A stretch of 51,204 nucleotides of DNA, taken from Candidatus Woesearchaeota archaeon. Lineage in GTDB: Archaea > Nanobdellota > Nanobdellia > Woesearchaeales > UBA9642. The notes beneath the pieces were generated by a model. It did no database searches. It saw only the letters and a list, made by a program, of their open reading frames with translations, and was not told where the DNA came from. Where the stretch lies: contig DUIB01000063.1 in the NCBI GenBank assembly GCA_013330595.1, positions 1 to 51,204 on the forward strand, in the 5' to 3' direction. Position numbers and translations under genes: made by a program. Within the stretch, counting starts at the first letter, position 1. Each line of letters starts with the position of its first letter. Shown here one piece after another: positions 33,934 through 42,459 of the stretch.

Positions 33934-34147
33934 AAAAAAAATGTCAAGAACCACCGGTCAAATGCACAAAATCACAGATTTTGGCACGCTGAAAATGTCT
34001 TCATTTTCATCGGACCGGTGGCATGATTGCTAGCAATCATGCTTGTTCTTGATCACGATCAGAAATACCAGTCCATGTATATCAGAAGGATAAGCATGGC
34101 TTTTCCACTCATCATAGATGAGTGGTATTTCTGACGTATAAAAAATT
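33934..34147 (-). repeat. 135-bp structured repeat, copy B, with an extra hairpin module
   Basis: Bases 34013-34147 repeat copy A (15-149) inverted, with a single mismatch. On the minus strand the TATA-like TTTTTTATA comes first and a T8 tract (A8 at 33934-33941) last, as in copy A. Copy B has an additional module: CCACCGGTC (33951-33959) pairs with GACCGGTGG (34013-34021) and encloses two hairpins, CAAAATC/GATTTTG (33967-33983) and GAAAATG/CATTTTC (33991-34008). Copy A ends shortly after one arm of that stem. It begins at the stop codon of the KaiC-like gene on the same strand, so it may be the 3' end of that message. Otherwise the gap 33811-34146 has no gene. Confidence 0.75.
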
Positions 34148-34968
34148 TACAACAGCGGATTCTGTCCTCCGTATAATGCTGAGAACTTTCCGTTCTTGAA
34201 TTCAAGACTAAAAACATCTGTATTTACTGATGTTGATCTCATCTTCACAATACTTATCTCTCTAACAACTGCTCTCCTGAATTGTGATAATCTTATGTAG
34301 ATTATTCCGTCAGAGAGATAATCCTCAACTCCGTATTCAGAATATTTGCTTCCATCTAATGGCATTTCAGAAACAAGATACGAAGTAATATTCAGATCTC
34401 TTAAGAATTCAAAGATAAAGAATAATTCAATCCTCGGATTCTCGAATTTTCCTAGAACGTATAATGCTGACAATGAATCTAAAACAAACATATCGAGTCC
34501 TAGATCTGATTTTATCTTCTTCACAAGATTCTTGATAACATTCACCCATCCTGCATTGGCTGTTGTGTTTATCTTTGTATCCTTAATCTCTTTTCTTATG
34601 CAGCCTAAATCTCCAAATATTATTGTGCCTTTTTTCGATTCTTTAAGTTGTGATAACTGAGAGTTTATATTAGATAAATCATTTATCAAAAGAATGTTGA
34701 TCTTGCTTAAGTCATAGCCCATATTTATTATGTGATTGAGCAAGCTTACATATGATTGCTCTAATGATATGTATAACGCGATTTTTCCTTTATTGACACA
34801 TTCATTGTATACCGAGTTAAAGCATACTGAAGATTTCATTGTTCCTGCAGTTCCGCATATTAATACTACATAACTCTCCGGGATACCTCCTTCTATATTT
34901 TCATCTAATCCCTGAATATGCAAAGGAACTCTTTTAAGTTCATTTCTTTTTGTAATAATCTTCTCCAT
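34147..34968 (-). CDS. KaiC/RecA-superfamily ATPase
   Basis: A 273-aa ATPase. Walker A is CGTAGTMKSS (about 39-48), a catalytic Glu follows in YISLEQSY (about 69-76), and Walker B is DMFVLDSLSAL (about 151-161). The end VEDYLSDGIIYIRLSQ...VKMRSTSV is the KaiC-type C-terminal part. It is a single-domain KaiC-like protein of the kind found as signalling ATPases in archaea; it lacks RadA's DNA-binding N-terminal domain. ATG 34968 with GGTGA 7 bp upstream is preferred to the GTG at 34977. It follows the propeller gene by 1 bp, so they form an operon and probably a complex. Confidence 0.8.
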   Translation of the reverse strand: MEKIITKRNELKRVPLHIQGLDENIEGGIPESYVVLICGTAGTMKSSVCFNSVYNECVNKGKIALYISLEQSYVSLLNHIINMGYDLSKINILLINDLSNINSQLSQLKESKKGTIIFGDLGCIRKEIKDTKINTTANAGWVNVIKNLVKKIKSDLGLDMFVLDSLSALYVLGKFENPRIELFFIFEFLRDLNITSYLVSEMPLDGSKYSEYGVEDYLSDGIIYIRLSQFRRAVVREISIVKMRSTSVNTDVFSLEFKNGKFSALYGGQNPLL

Positions 34969-34969
34969 T

Positions 34970-36232
34970 TTATTCACCTTTTTTATGCACCAGATTATTA
35001 ACCCTTCCAGAGTCTGTATTAACTATGATGCTTTTGTTTTCTTCAACAACAGCACATCCAACAATCACACCTTCTGTCTGGTATTGCCAGATCTTTTTCC
35101 CCAGAGTCTTGCCAGGTTGTTTTGTTATAGCATCCCCTGATTGGCCTGTCTGGGAGACAATTCCTGATATGCCTGGAACATAATCAAGCATATAGCTTCC
35201 CTCTGAATCAAGTATATAGATATTACGATCATAGCTTCCTGCAATGATCTCCTGTTTTCCATCATTATCGATATCAGCAATTATTGGACTTGCAACAACC
35301 CAAAAATCTGTCTCATAACTCCATAGCTTCTTTCCTGAAAAATCCAATGCATAAATATTATTATCGCACGATCCAAATATTATCTCTTTTTTGCCATCAT
35401 TATTAATATCTGCTATTGAAACCTTTGAGCAGATAGCTCCATCTGTCTCGTATTTCCATAATTCCTCTCCTTTTTCATTCAAGCAATAAAGATTTCCATC
35501 TGAGGATCCGATAAGAATGACAGGATTATTGCCAGAAATTAGGGATTCTGCTATAGGCTGTGCAAGTATCTTGCCTTTTGTCTGGAACTTCCACATAACA
35601 TTGCCTTTTATTGACAATGCATATATCATTCCTGAATTTGTTCCAAAAACAATCAATGGCTCTTTAAAATTGAGAAATGCTGGGCAGCTCTCTATTCCAG
35701 AATCAGCTTCGAACTGCCAAAAGACCTTGCCTTTTGAGTTCAAGAAATAGAGGTTTTTGTCAGATGATCCGAAAAATATGCCTGATTCCTTATTATTGAA
35801 TCTTTGAATTACAGGAGAACCTCTTATTGGGCCATTAGCTTGGAATGTCCAGAGCATTTTTCCATTATTCTGCAATACATATAATTTTCCTGCCTCTGTC
35901 CCGAATACAATCTCTTTTTTATTATCCCAATTCAGATCTGATATGTTTGGAGTGCTATGAATGCTGTCTGAGGTGTCAGCATCTAAAAACATCAGTTCAA
36001 CTTCACTATGGCTCTCTTGTGCAGAAAAGACCCATTTCATGTTTCCATTAATATCAATGCTTACTAGCTTGCCATCCTTTGTACCAAAGACTATCTCTTT
36101 ATTGCCATCATCATCAATATCCTCGACAATAGGGCTTGACAAAAGCAATGATCCAGAATCATACTTCCAATTTTCCTCTATTCTGCCTGATTTCCTGCCA
36201 AGCATGTTCTTAAAAGCAAAAGTTATATTCAT
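34970..36232 (-). CDS. FG-GAP/PQQ-type beta-propeller protein
   Basis: A 420-aa protein built of about seven or eight repeats of 40-45 residues: (P)IVEDIDDDGNKEIVFGTKDGKLVSI-type blades with Asp/Asn-rich calcium loops (DIDDDGN, DINNDGK, DIDNDGK) and strands ending W-x-F or W-x-Y. There is no signal peptide or membrane helix, so it stays in the cytoplasm, unusual for such propellers, which mostly act outside. Operon with the KaiC-like ATPase. Probably a scaffold or sensor that docks the ATPase; ligand unknown. Confidence 0.8.
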   Translation of the reverse strand: MNITFAFKNMLGRKSGRIEENWKYDSGSLLLSSPIVEDIDDDGNKEIVFGTKDGKLVSIDINGNMKWVFSAQESHSEVELMFLDADTSDSIHSTPNISDLNWDNKKEIVFGTEAGKLYVLQNNGKMLWTFQANGPIRGSPVIQRFNNKESGIFFGSSDKNLYFLNSKGKVFWQFEADSGIESCPAFLNFKEPLIVFGTNSGMIYALSIKGNVMWKFQTKGKILAQPIAESLISGNNPVILIGSSDGNLYCLNEKGEELWKYETDGAICSKVSIADINNDGKKEIIFGSCDNNIYALDFSGKKLWSYETDFWVVASPIIADIDNDGKQEIIAGSYDRNIYILDSEGSYMLDYVPGISGIVSQTGQSGDAITKQPGKTLGKKIWQYQTEGVIVGCAVVEENKSIIVNTDSGRVNNLVHKKGE

Positions 36233-36329
36233 GATAAAAAACCTGATTGCGTTATATTTAAATCTTTTGAAATATGCAAAGTATTTAACACGAGAAAAGC
36301 AACTATTCTTGAATGATAACGAATATTAT

Positions 36330-36465
36330 TAGTAAGCGACCTTAGCCCAGTTCTATGTTAGCATCTCGGAAATGAGAATTAATTCTCATTATCCGCTCGA
36401 TATATGCGATAAATCGCATATTCGAAGATGCTAACATAGTAGTACGTATTTTAGATCGCTTACTA
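36330..36465. repeat. 136-bp multi-hairpin palindrome (MITE-like or structured RNA)
   Basis: Nested perfect stems: TAGTAAGCGA (36330-36339) with TCGCTTACTA (36456-36465); CTATGTTAGCATCT (36353-36366) with AGATGCTAACATAG (36426-36439); inside these a 20-bp palindrome (36371-36390) and the hairpin ATATGCGAT/ATCGCATAT (36402-36421). The terminal inverted repeats GTAAGCGA are each flanked by TA, as for miniature elements moved by IS630/Tc1-like transposases. No open frame. It fills the gap between divergent genes (36233-36525). Confidence 0.7.
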
Positions 36466-36525
36466 TAATTTGGCTTTATTCATCATACAAAAATTTAAAT
36501 ACAAGTATTATACTTTACTGTTAAC

Positions 36526-37956
36526 ATGGGGCTTATCGATGAAATAAAGAGGGAGCTTGCTATTAGCCATTCTATTAATGAGATCAAAAGCAATCTTGTC
36601 AAAAGAGGCTTTTTGCAGGAAGATGTAGAGAAAGCACTTTATCAAATGCTTAATATAAAAAGTGGTGTAAGATCAAAGAATGAGAATATATTGAGTATTA
36701 AGGAGCTCACTGACAGGATAGGATATGGATCTGCAAGCCAACAATTTGTCAATATTTTATTCATGCTTTCAGGGGCATCATTCTTTTTCATAGGATTATT
36801 TAATGGCATTAAGACTGTGTTAGTGACATTGCTTTCAGGTTTTCTTGAAGAATATTCAAAGGTCAAGCAAGTCAGTAAAAATCTTATTAGTACATCTGGG
36901 ATTGTTTATGGATTCAGCTTCTTAGGAATGAGTATTGCTACTGTATTAAAGAGTCCAGGTTTCTTTGCTTTTTCTTTGATAGTAGGAACATTGGGAATTA
37001 TAGCACATGGCGATTTATATCTTAATTACTCTAAATCATTGCTTAAGCCTGACAGAAAAACATTCCTTAAATTCATATCCTATTTCGGAATACTAATCAC
37101 ATCAGCAGTTCTATTGATTTCTGGTTTTATTATGCAGTCAATTCCGATTTATGGATTGAATATAATTTTTGCAGGCATGACCTTTAAGATATTCGGGCAT
37201 ATTTTAATATTTGAAATAACAGCAATAATGTTTATCATTTCTGGATATTTACTCTCATTTGTCCAGGATCAGTCTGAGAAGATCGCTTTTTCCTACTCTA
37301 CTTTTTCAAACATATTCAAAGGCTATTTGTCTGAGAATATCGGATCCTACAGGATTTTTGCAAAAAATAACAAAGTTTACCTGCTCACTATAGCCACAAT
37401 ACTTACTACTATTGTTCAGATTCTTGGCAATTCTTATTACGGAATATATATTTATAATGAATACAAGAATCAATTTCTTGGCGGTTTTATGAATGTTGCA
37501 CTAATTTTCGTAATAGCATTGATTGCATCACTTGTTGGCTCTATTATGACAAAGAAATTTGCCAAGTTTTTAGGTGAGGCTCCAATGCTTGTTTTCGGTA
37601 CATTGCTTATTGCATTAATGCCGATAACATTGTATTTTAACCATAATCTTTATTCTATAGGACTTGGTGCAGCATTGTCTATCGTAGGAAGCACTATTGT
37701 TGGTGTTGCCCAGGGATTATTAGGAGAAAAATTAATGAATGAAAATGAGTTAAAAAGGTATTATTCAAGCCTGGGATTTGTGAGCATTATTCCTATATTG
37801 CTTCTAGTTACATTAGGCGCCTTAATAACTCAATTATTTAATCTTGAATTCTTGTTTTTAGTATTAGGAATAACATTGGCTTTGGTTGTTATGCCATTGT
37901 ATTTTCTGATTGTTGTGATAGTAGATTCTGAATATAGAAAGGAAAGAAGGGTTTAA
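36526..37956 (+). CDS. MFS-like membrane protein with N-terminal helical domain
   Basis: A 476-aa membrane protein. The first 45 residues (DEIKRELAISHSINEIKSNLVKRGF) form a small soluble helical domain like those that bind other proteins, followed by about 12 membrane helices in two sets of six (about 75-250 and 280-470) with a central polar stretch. Helix-loop wording resembles the major facilitator superfamily; the substrate is unknown. A TATA-like ATTTAAATACA lies about 30 bp before the ATG. It overlaps the convergent 94-aa gene by 4 bp. Confidence 0.7.
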   Translation: MGLIDEIKRELAISHSINEIKSNLVKRGFLQEDVEKALYQMLNIKSGVRSKNENILSIKELTDRIGYGSASQQFVNILFMLSGASFFFIGLFNGIKTVLVTLLSGFLEEYSKVKQVSKNLISTSGIVYGFSFLGMSIATVLKSPGFFAFSLIVGTLGIIAHGDLYLNYSKSLLKPDRKTFLKFISYFGILITSAVLLISGFIMQSIPIYGLNIIFAGMTFKIFGHILIFEITAIMFIISGYLLSFVQDQSEKIAFSYSTFSNIFKGYLSENIGSYRIFAKNNKVYLLTIATILTTIVQILGNSYYGIYIYNEYKNQFLGGFMNVALIFVIALIASLVGSIMTKKFAKFLGEAPMLVFGTLLIALMPITLYFNHNLYSIGLGAALSIVGSTIVGVAQGLLGEKLMNENELKRYYSSLGFVSIIPILLLVTLGALITQLFNLEFLFLVLGITLALVVMPLYFLIVVIVDSEYRKERRV

Positions 37957-38237
37957 TTGTAATAATTTATGTTTTTAAGTTTGTTGATTATTTCTTTTAA
38001 AGGCTTTAGGTCTGCAATTTTAAATTGTTCCTTTAAATTTTCTTTAATCTTCTGGAATTTATCTCTAAACCAGTGCTCATCAACCTTAAAATTGTGAAAT
38101 AGATAATCCTGATATTGATCGATGAACATATGATATATGCGTGGAGTGTAGTGCTCAAAGAGGTCACGTTTTTTTATGGTCTTTAATCTTTCATATTGGT
38201 CTGTTATGTTAATTACTAGATACTCTAATGGATTCAT
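37953..38237 (-). CDS. Hypothetical protein, 94 aa
   Basis: Not recognised. A soluble, mostly helical protein with many aromatic residues and a Lys-rich end (HYTPRIYHMFIDQYQDYLFHNF, LKEIINKLKNINYYN). No Cys or metal motif. It is divergent from herA across 70 bp that hold TATA boxes for both directions (TTTATAAATATT near 38277). Confidence 0.45.
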   Translation of the reverse strand: MNPLEYLVINITDQYERLKTIKKRDLFEHYTPRIYHMFIDQYQDYLFHNFKVDEHWFRDKFQKIKENLKEQFKIADLKPLKEIINKLKNINYYN

Positions 38238-38307
38238 AATGTCGAAAGAGCGGGTATGAATATAAATATTTCTATAAATTTATAAATATTCAGAGAATCT
38301 CCTTATC

Positions 38308-39825
38308 ATGTACATAGCCCAGATTATCTCAGGAAAGTTCGGAGAGATCATTGCAAGACAGAAGTCTGATGCAGACATTGAGTTAGGCCAGATACTTGTT
38401 GCAGAGGATTCTGGGATAAAGTTTTTTCTTCAGGTTTATGATATTCAGTATGGATCGCAAATAAGTAAACAGAATCTTGAGCTCATATCTGGCATGAGTT
38501 TAGAGGAGAATGCTGATTTGGAATTCATGGATAAGAATCTTAGGAATTATAAGATTGCATTGCTTAAGCCTCTGATGATTTTATCTAGCTCTGGATCAAA
38601 GCTTTCAAAGTCTATGCCTTCAATGTTTTCTTTGCTTAGGGACTTAAATGATAAGGATATGGATTTTCTTTCTAAACCTAAAAATTCCCTGTTTCTTGGA
38701 AATCTTAGAAGTGGGAGCAGGATGCTTGATGCAAAAATTTATCTTGATGCAGATAATGTACTTACACATCATATATTGATTACAGGGACAACAGGTAAAG
38801 GAAAATCAGTCTTGATGAGCAATATTCTATGGGATTTATCCGGAAAAGCAGGCATGCTTGTGCTTGATCCCCATGATGAGTATTATGGAAGGAATATCAT
38901 AGGATTAAAGGATCACCCAAGTGGAAAAACAGTCTACTATACATCAAGAAATCCTCCTAAAGGAGCTATCTCATTGAAGATCAATCTTAGTGTCTTAAGG
39001 CCTGTGCATTTTGGTTGTCTGGACTTCTCTGATGCTCAAGAGCAGGCAATGAATGCTTATTACAAGGAATATGGCAATAAATGGATTGAGGCAGTTATTC
39101 TTGAAAAGCCTGTTAAAGTGAATTTTATTGATGCAACAATCAATGTTTTGAAAAGAAGATTGATGTATCTTCTTGACCTAGATTTTTCTGACTCACAACT
39201 TTTCTGTAATGGGGTGTTTGATATCGCATCAGGATTATCAACTGTTAAAAGCATATGTGAAGATCTTGAAAATTCTAAGACAGTAATTATTGATACTAGC
39301 AATTTCTCTGGTCAGATAGAATTGCTTATAGGATCATTGATTGCAACTGAAGTATTTAATAAGCATAAACATTACAAGATGCAAGGCTTGTTGAATGAAA
39401 AACCAGTGATTAGCATTGTGCTTGAAGAAGCTCCAAGAGTTCTTGGCAAGGAAGTTCTTGAGAAAGGTTCAAATATTTTCTCATCAATTGCCCGTGAAGG
39501 TCGTAAGTTTAGAACAGGATTGATTGCAATAACACAGCTTCCTTCATTGATTCCTAGAGAGATTCTTGCTAATATGAATACAAAAATTATTCTTGGTACT
39601 GAGATGATGAATGAAAGACAGGCAATAATAGAGAGTGCATCACAAGATTTGAGTTCAGATTCAAGAAATATTGCTGCTCTTGACAAAGGAGAATGCATTG
39701 TTTCTAGCAATTTCGCTAAATTCGCAATTCCAGTAAAGATCCCATTGTTTAAAGATTATGTTAAAGATGTGAAAAAAGATTCATCGCCTAAGGATTTTTC
39801 CGGAGTAGGGATTATTGAAGAATAA
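38308..39825 (+). CDS. herA: HerA-family DNA translocase ATPase
   Basis: A 505-aa hexameric ATPase of the HerA/FtsK superfamily. The N-terminal beta-barrel HAS domain covers about residues 1-100. Walker A is [17 protein letters not shown] (about 155-171), Walker B lies in [11 protein letters not shown] (about 369-379), and the [18 protein letters not shown] block (about 395-412) with sensor and Arg residues follows. HerA works with the NurA nuclease to resect DNA ends, next to Mre11-Rad50 in many archaea. Here Mre11 follows after one small gene; no NurA or Rad50 is in the window. TATA to ATG spacing indicates a leaderless message. Confidence 0.92.
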   Translation: MYIAQIISGKFGEIIARQKSDADIELGQILVAEDSGIKFFLQVYDIQYGSQISKQNLELISGMSLEENADLEFMDKNLRNYKIALLKPLMILSSSGSKLSKSMPSMFSLLRDLNDKDMDFLSKPKNSLFLGNLRSGSRMLDAKIYLDADNVLTHHILITGTTGKGKSVLMSNILWDLSGKAGMLVLDPHDEYYGRNIIGLKDHPSGKTVYYTSRNPPKGAISLKINLSVLRPVHFGCLDFSDAQEQAMNAYYKEYGNKWIEAVILEKPVKVNFIDATINVLKRRLMYLLDLDFSDSQLFCNGVFDIASGLSTVKSICEDLENSKTVIIDTSNFSGQIELLIGSLIATEVFNKHKHYKMQGLLNEKPVISIVLEEAPRVLGKEVLEKGSNIFSSIAREGRKFRTGLIAITQLPSLIPREILANMNTKIILGTEMMNERQAIIESASQDLSSDSRNIAALDKGECIVSSNFAKFAIPVKIPLFKDYVKDVKKDSSPKDFSGVGIIEE

Positions 39826-39898
39826 TGTTGTAATTCTAGAGTGGTTAAGAAAGAAAAAGTTTATAAACAGTGTGATATTTTTATTATTGGTGAACAAT

Positions 39899-40264
39899 AT
39901 GGTTGTACGCGCACAAAATAGGATAATAAATAATATTGATGATACTCTCGAGTATGTTGGACCTGTAAAAACAAAATTATGTGAAACATTTAGAAACAGC
40001 AAAATATGGCATGTTGAGTTGATATTTACTTATAAAAATGAACGAATTGATACTGTTACTGGTAGTACTTTCGAATCAGAGAAATTAGATGACAGAAAGG
40101 GTTTTGAAATATTAAGTGAGTTCTTAGAAGCTAATGAGTTATATTTATCCTTTCCAGCAGGAAGCATTGGCATAAATAGGAAATCAATAACTAGAAATGG
40201 AGAGACATATGTGCCTAAAAAAGAAAAAAGATTTATAGATTATTTAGAAAGTCGTATTAAATAA
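39899..40264 (+). CDS. Hypothetical protein between herA and mre11, 121 aa
   Basis: Not recognised. Start 39899 is chosen because AGTTTATAAACAG (39858-39870) is a clear TATA box about 35 bp upstream; the frame is open back to 39815. The protein has an alternating charged/hydrophobic N-terminal half (KIWHVELIFTYKNERIDTV) suggesting a small alpha/beta fold and a basic C-terminus (KSITRNGETYVPKKEKRFI). It interrupts the usual herA-mre11 arrangement and has its own promoter, so a DNA-repair role is only a guess. Confidence 0.5.
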   Translation: MVVRAQNRIINNIDDTLEYVGPVKTKLCETFRNSKIWHVELIFTYKNERIDTVTGSTFESEKLDDRKGFEILSEFLEANELYLSFPAGSIGINRKSITRNGETYVPKKEKRFIDYLESRIK

Positions 40265-40294
40265 CTTTATTAATCCATTTCTTTTTCTTTTATT

Positions 40295-41500
40295 ATGAAG
40301 TTTGCTCATATGGCTGATGTGCATATCGGATCATGGAGAGATCCCAGGCTTAAGGAGCTCAGCATAAATTCTTTTGTTAAGGCATTGAAGATTTGCGAGC
40401 AGGAAAATGTTGATTTTATATTGATTGCAGGAGACCTATTCAATACTGCTCTTCCATCTATTGATAATTTAAAGACAGTTGTCAAAGAATTGAAAATATT
40501 AAAAGAAAAGAACATTTCAATATACATTATCCCTGGCTCTCATGATTATTCTCCTAGTGGAAAGACAATGATCGATGTTCTTGAAGAGGCTGGATTAGCA
40601 ATAAATGTTGTCAAGGGAAAAGTCGAAGATAATAAATTATTTCTTAAATTTACTGTTGATGAAAAGACAAAAGCAAAAATAACAGGAATGCTAGGCAAAA
40701 AAGGGCAACTTGAAAAGAATATTTATGAAAGCCTTGATCTTGAATCATTGGAAAAAGAAAATGGCTTTAAGATTTTCATGTTTCATTCTGCAATAGCTGA
40801 GATGATGCCCAAAGAATTTGCTTTGATGGATGCAATGCCGTTAAGCATGCTTCCTAAGAATATGGATTATTATGCAGGAGGACATGTTCATATTGTTAAA
40901 CAAGAATCATTTCCTAATCATAAGAATATTGTTTATCCTGGTCCATTGTTTCCTGCAAATTTTCAGGAGCTTGAAAACATTGATTCAGGATTCTATATAT
41001 ATGATAATGAGGTATTGAAAAGACAAGTCCTTAACATGATAAATACTTTTGTAATAGATATTGATGCAAATCATAAAACCCCTGAAGAAGTGATTGCAAT
41101 GATTGACCAGAAAATATTGAAAAAAGAATTCCTAAATACAATTGTATTGATTAAAATCAAAGGCACTTTAAAGACAGGAAAAGTCTCTGATATTAATTTC
41201 AATGAGATAAGCACAAAGATATATTCACAAGGAGCATTCTATGTTATGAAGAATACTTCAAAATTATCCTCAGAAGAATTTGAAGAGATAAAGATCAATA
41301 CAGAAAACATAGAAGATCTAGAAGATTCAATAATCAAAGAGCATCTACAACAAGTAAAGGTTACTGGCTTTAAAGATAAGGAATATAATATAATCAAGGA
41401 TCTTATGAAGACTTTTGAATCAGAAAAGCATGAAGGCGAAAAGGTTCATGAATACGAAGACAGAATAAGAAAAGAAGCCGATAAAGTGTTAGATGTTTAG
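40295..41500 (+). CDS. mre11: Mre11-family DNA double-strand break repair nuclease
   Basis: A 401-aa calcineurin-like nuclease. Metal motifs in order: MADVHIGSW (about 6-14), AGDLFNTALPS (about 46-56), PGSHDYSPSG (about 84-93), MFHSAIAE (about 163-170) and GGHVHI (about 195-200). All His/Asp ligands of the two-metal site are present except that the usual GNHD is GSHD. The C-terminal ~150 residues are helical and should bind Rad50. Rad50 is not in the window, so the operon is split. It acts with Rad50 at broken ends, with HerA-NurA downstream. Confidence 0.9.
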   Translation: MKFAHMADVHIGSWRDPRLKELSINSFVKALKICEQENVDFILIAGDLFNTALPSIDNLKTVVKELKILKEKNISIYIIPGSHDYSPSGKTMIDVLEEAGLAINVVKGKVEDNKLFLKFTVDEKTKAKITGMLGKKGQLEKNIYESLDLESLEKENGFKIFMFHSAIAEMMPKEFALMDAMPLSMLPKNMDYYAGGHVHIVKQESFPNHKNIVYPGPLFPANFQELENIDSGFYIYDNEVLKRQVLNMINTFVIDIDANHKTPEEVIAMIDQKILKKEFLNTIVLIKIKGTLKTGKVSDINFNEISTKIYSQGAFYVMKNTSKLSSEEFEEIKINTENIEDLEDSIIKEHLQQVKVTGFKDKEYNIIKDLMKTFESEKHEGEKVHEYEDRIRKEADKVLDV

Positions 41501-42100
41501 CATACATAAATTCTGAAAGAATTCCTGATCAAAATTATTATAAGTTTTAGATGTTTCCTTAATCAAAATGTCCTTGATAATTTGAGCATATTTTTTTGCA
41601 GTACCTTGCTGTGATTTGATGAATGCAAAAGCGGCATCTTGTTCTGCTTTAAATAATATAGGATCTATATCTTTGTTAAATTCATTTGTTAATTCTTTCC
41701 GATCATGAACTATTTTTAATAATCCGCTTTGTTTTAATCCTTCATATGCTTTTACATTCCAGGACCATTTTGGACCGCTAATTATACGCTTTCCATAAAA
41801 TGCAGGTTCTAAAAGATTTTGACCACTGCCATCAAACGTATCACCTATGAGTGCAACATTGCATATGCTGTAGAGATCTGATAATATGCCTTCTTTAGTT
41901 ATTATCCTGATATCTGTAGGTTCATGAAACTCTTTATCCATTGAATATTTAACATCCATACGTTGAAGAGTCTCAATTGTGCCTTTAACATCACATCTCG
42001 GAACAATAATCCCTATATTTTCTTTACCGATTCTTTTCTTACTTTTCTGTAAGATTTTTGCTTTTATCGTATTTCTTCCGGTTTTCTCTAAGAAAGACAT
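41489..42100 (-). CDS. Kdo-transferase-like (GT30) C-terminal domain, free-standing
   Basis: A 203-aa protein that matches only the second Rossmann half of WaaA/KdtA-type GT-B transferases: IGIIVPRCDVKGTIETLQR (about 30-48), LSDLYSICNVALIGDTFDGSGQNLLEPAFYG (key residues around 75-103: ALIG, GQNLLEPA) and ISGPKWSWNVKAYEGL (about 107-122). The N-terminal acceptor half is absent and the upstream sequence is promoter, not coding. Lipid A does not occur in archaea, so the acceptor must differ, or the domain is a remnant that pairs with another protein. It overlaps mre11 by 12 bp tail to tail. Confidence 0.6.
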   Translation of the reverse strand: MSFLEKTGRNTIKAKILQKSKKRIGKENIGIIVPRCDVKGTIETLQRMDVKYSMDKEFHEPTDIRIITKEGILSDLYSICNVALIGDTFDGSGQNLLEPAFYGKRIISGPKWSWNVKAYEGLKQSGLLKIVHDRKELTNEFNKDIDPILFKAEQDAAFAFIKSQQGTAKKYAQIIKDILIKETSKTYNNFDQEFFQNLCMLNI

Positions 42101-42160
42101 ATTAAGAATTTTTAATTACAATCAAAAGATTTAAATACTACTGTTAATTTTAATTTACAG

Positions 42161-42182
42161 TTAGTTAATTTAAATTAACTAA
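42161..42182. promoter_or_regulatory. Perfect 22-bp palindromic operator
   Basis: TTAGTTAATTT (42161-42171) is followed directly by its reverse complement AAATTAACTAA. It ends 1 bp before the first ATG of the wHTH operon and lies about 25 bp downstream of the TATA-like TTTAAATA (42130-42137), so it covers the transcription start. A second, imperfect AT-rich repeat (CTGTTAATTT/TAATTTACAG) precedes it. Autorepression by the winged-helix protein at 42456 is likely. Confidence 0.55.
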
Positions 42183-42183
42183 T

Positions 42184-42459
42184 ATGAATATTGCATTAAA
42201 AAGAATGATTGCTGTAATGATGAATCAGCATATTGTAGGACACAAACATATCCCGGAAATGCTCTTAATCAAATCACGAATTAAGAATTTGTCTAAGCAG
42301 CAACAGAAGGAGTTTATGGATGAATATTCAAGATTGGTCAATATGGATTATTTTTGGAGATTGAAAAAGAGAACAGGAAAAGGCACAGAATGGCACATAA
42401 GTATAAATCCTGATATGTTAGTAGATCTGAAAGAATTAATAGGTGATGAATCAACATGA
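42184..42459 (+). CDS. Hypothetical protein, 91 aa, in the wHTH operon
   Basis: Not recognised. A small helical protein (HKHIPEMLLIKSRIKNLSKQQQKEFMDEY) with a C-terminal strand-like end (GKGTEWHISINPDMLVDL). Its stop overlaps the next start (ATGA), so the pair is translated together and may form a complex, possibly a regulator with its small partner or an antitoxin-like pair. A 22-bp palindrome lies directly before the ATG. Confidence 0.5.
   Translation: MNIALKRMIAVMMNQHIVGHKHIPEMLLIKSRIKNLSKQQQKEFMDEYSRLVNMDYFWRLKKRTGKGTEWHISINPDMLVDLKELIGDEST

Noticed and set aside
1-34147. The inverted 135-bp repeats as ends of an invertible or composite 34-kb element
   Set aside because: The interval contains core genes (PCNA, RNase J, PepF) and no recombinase related to the repeats was found.
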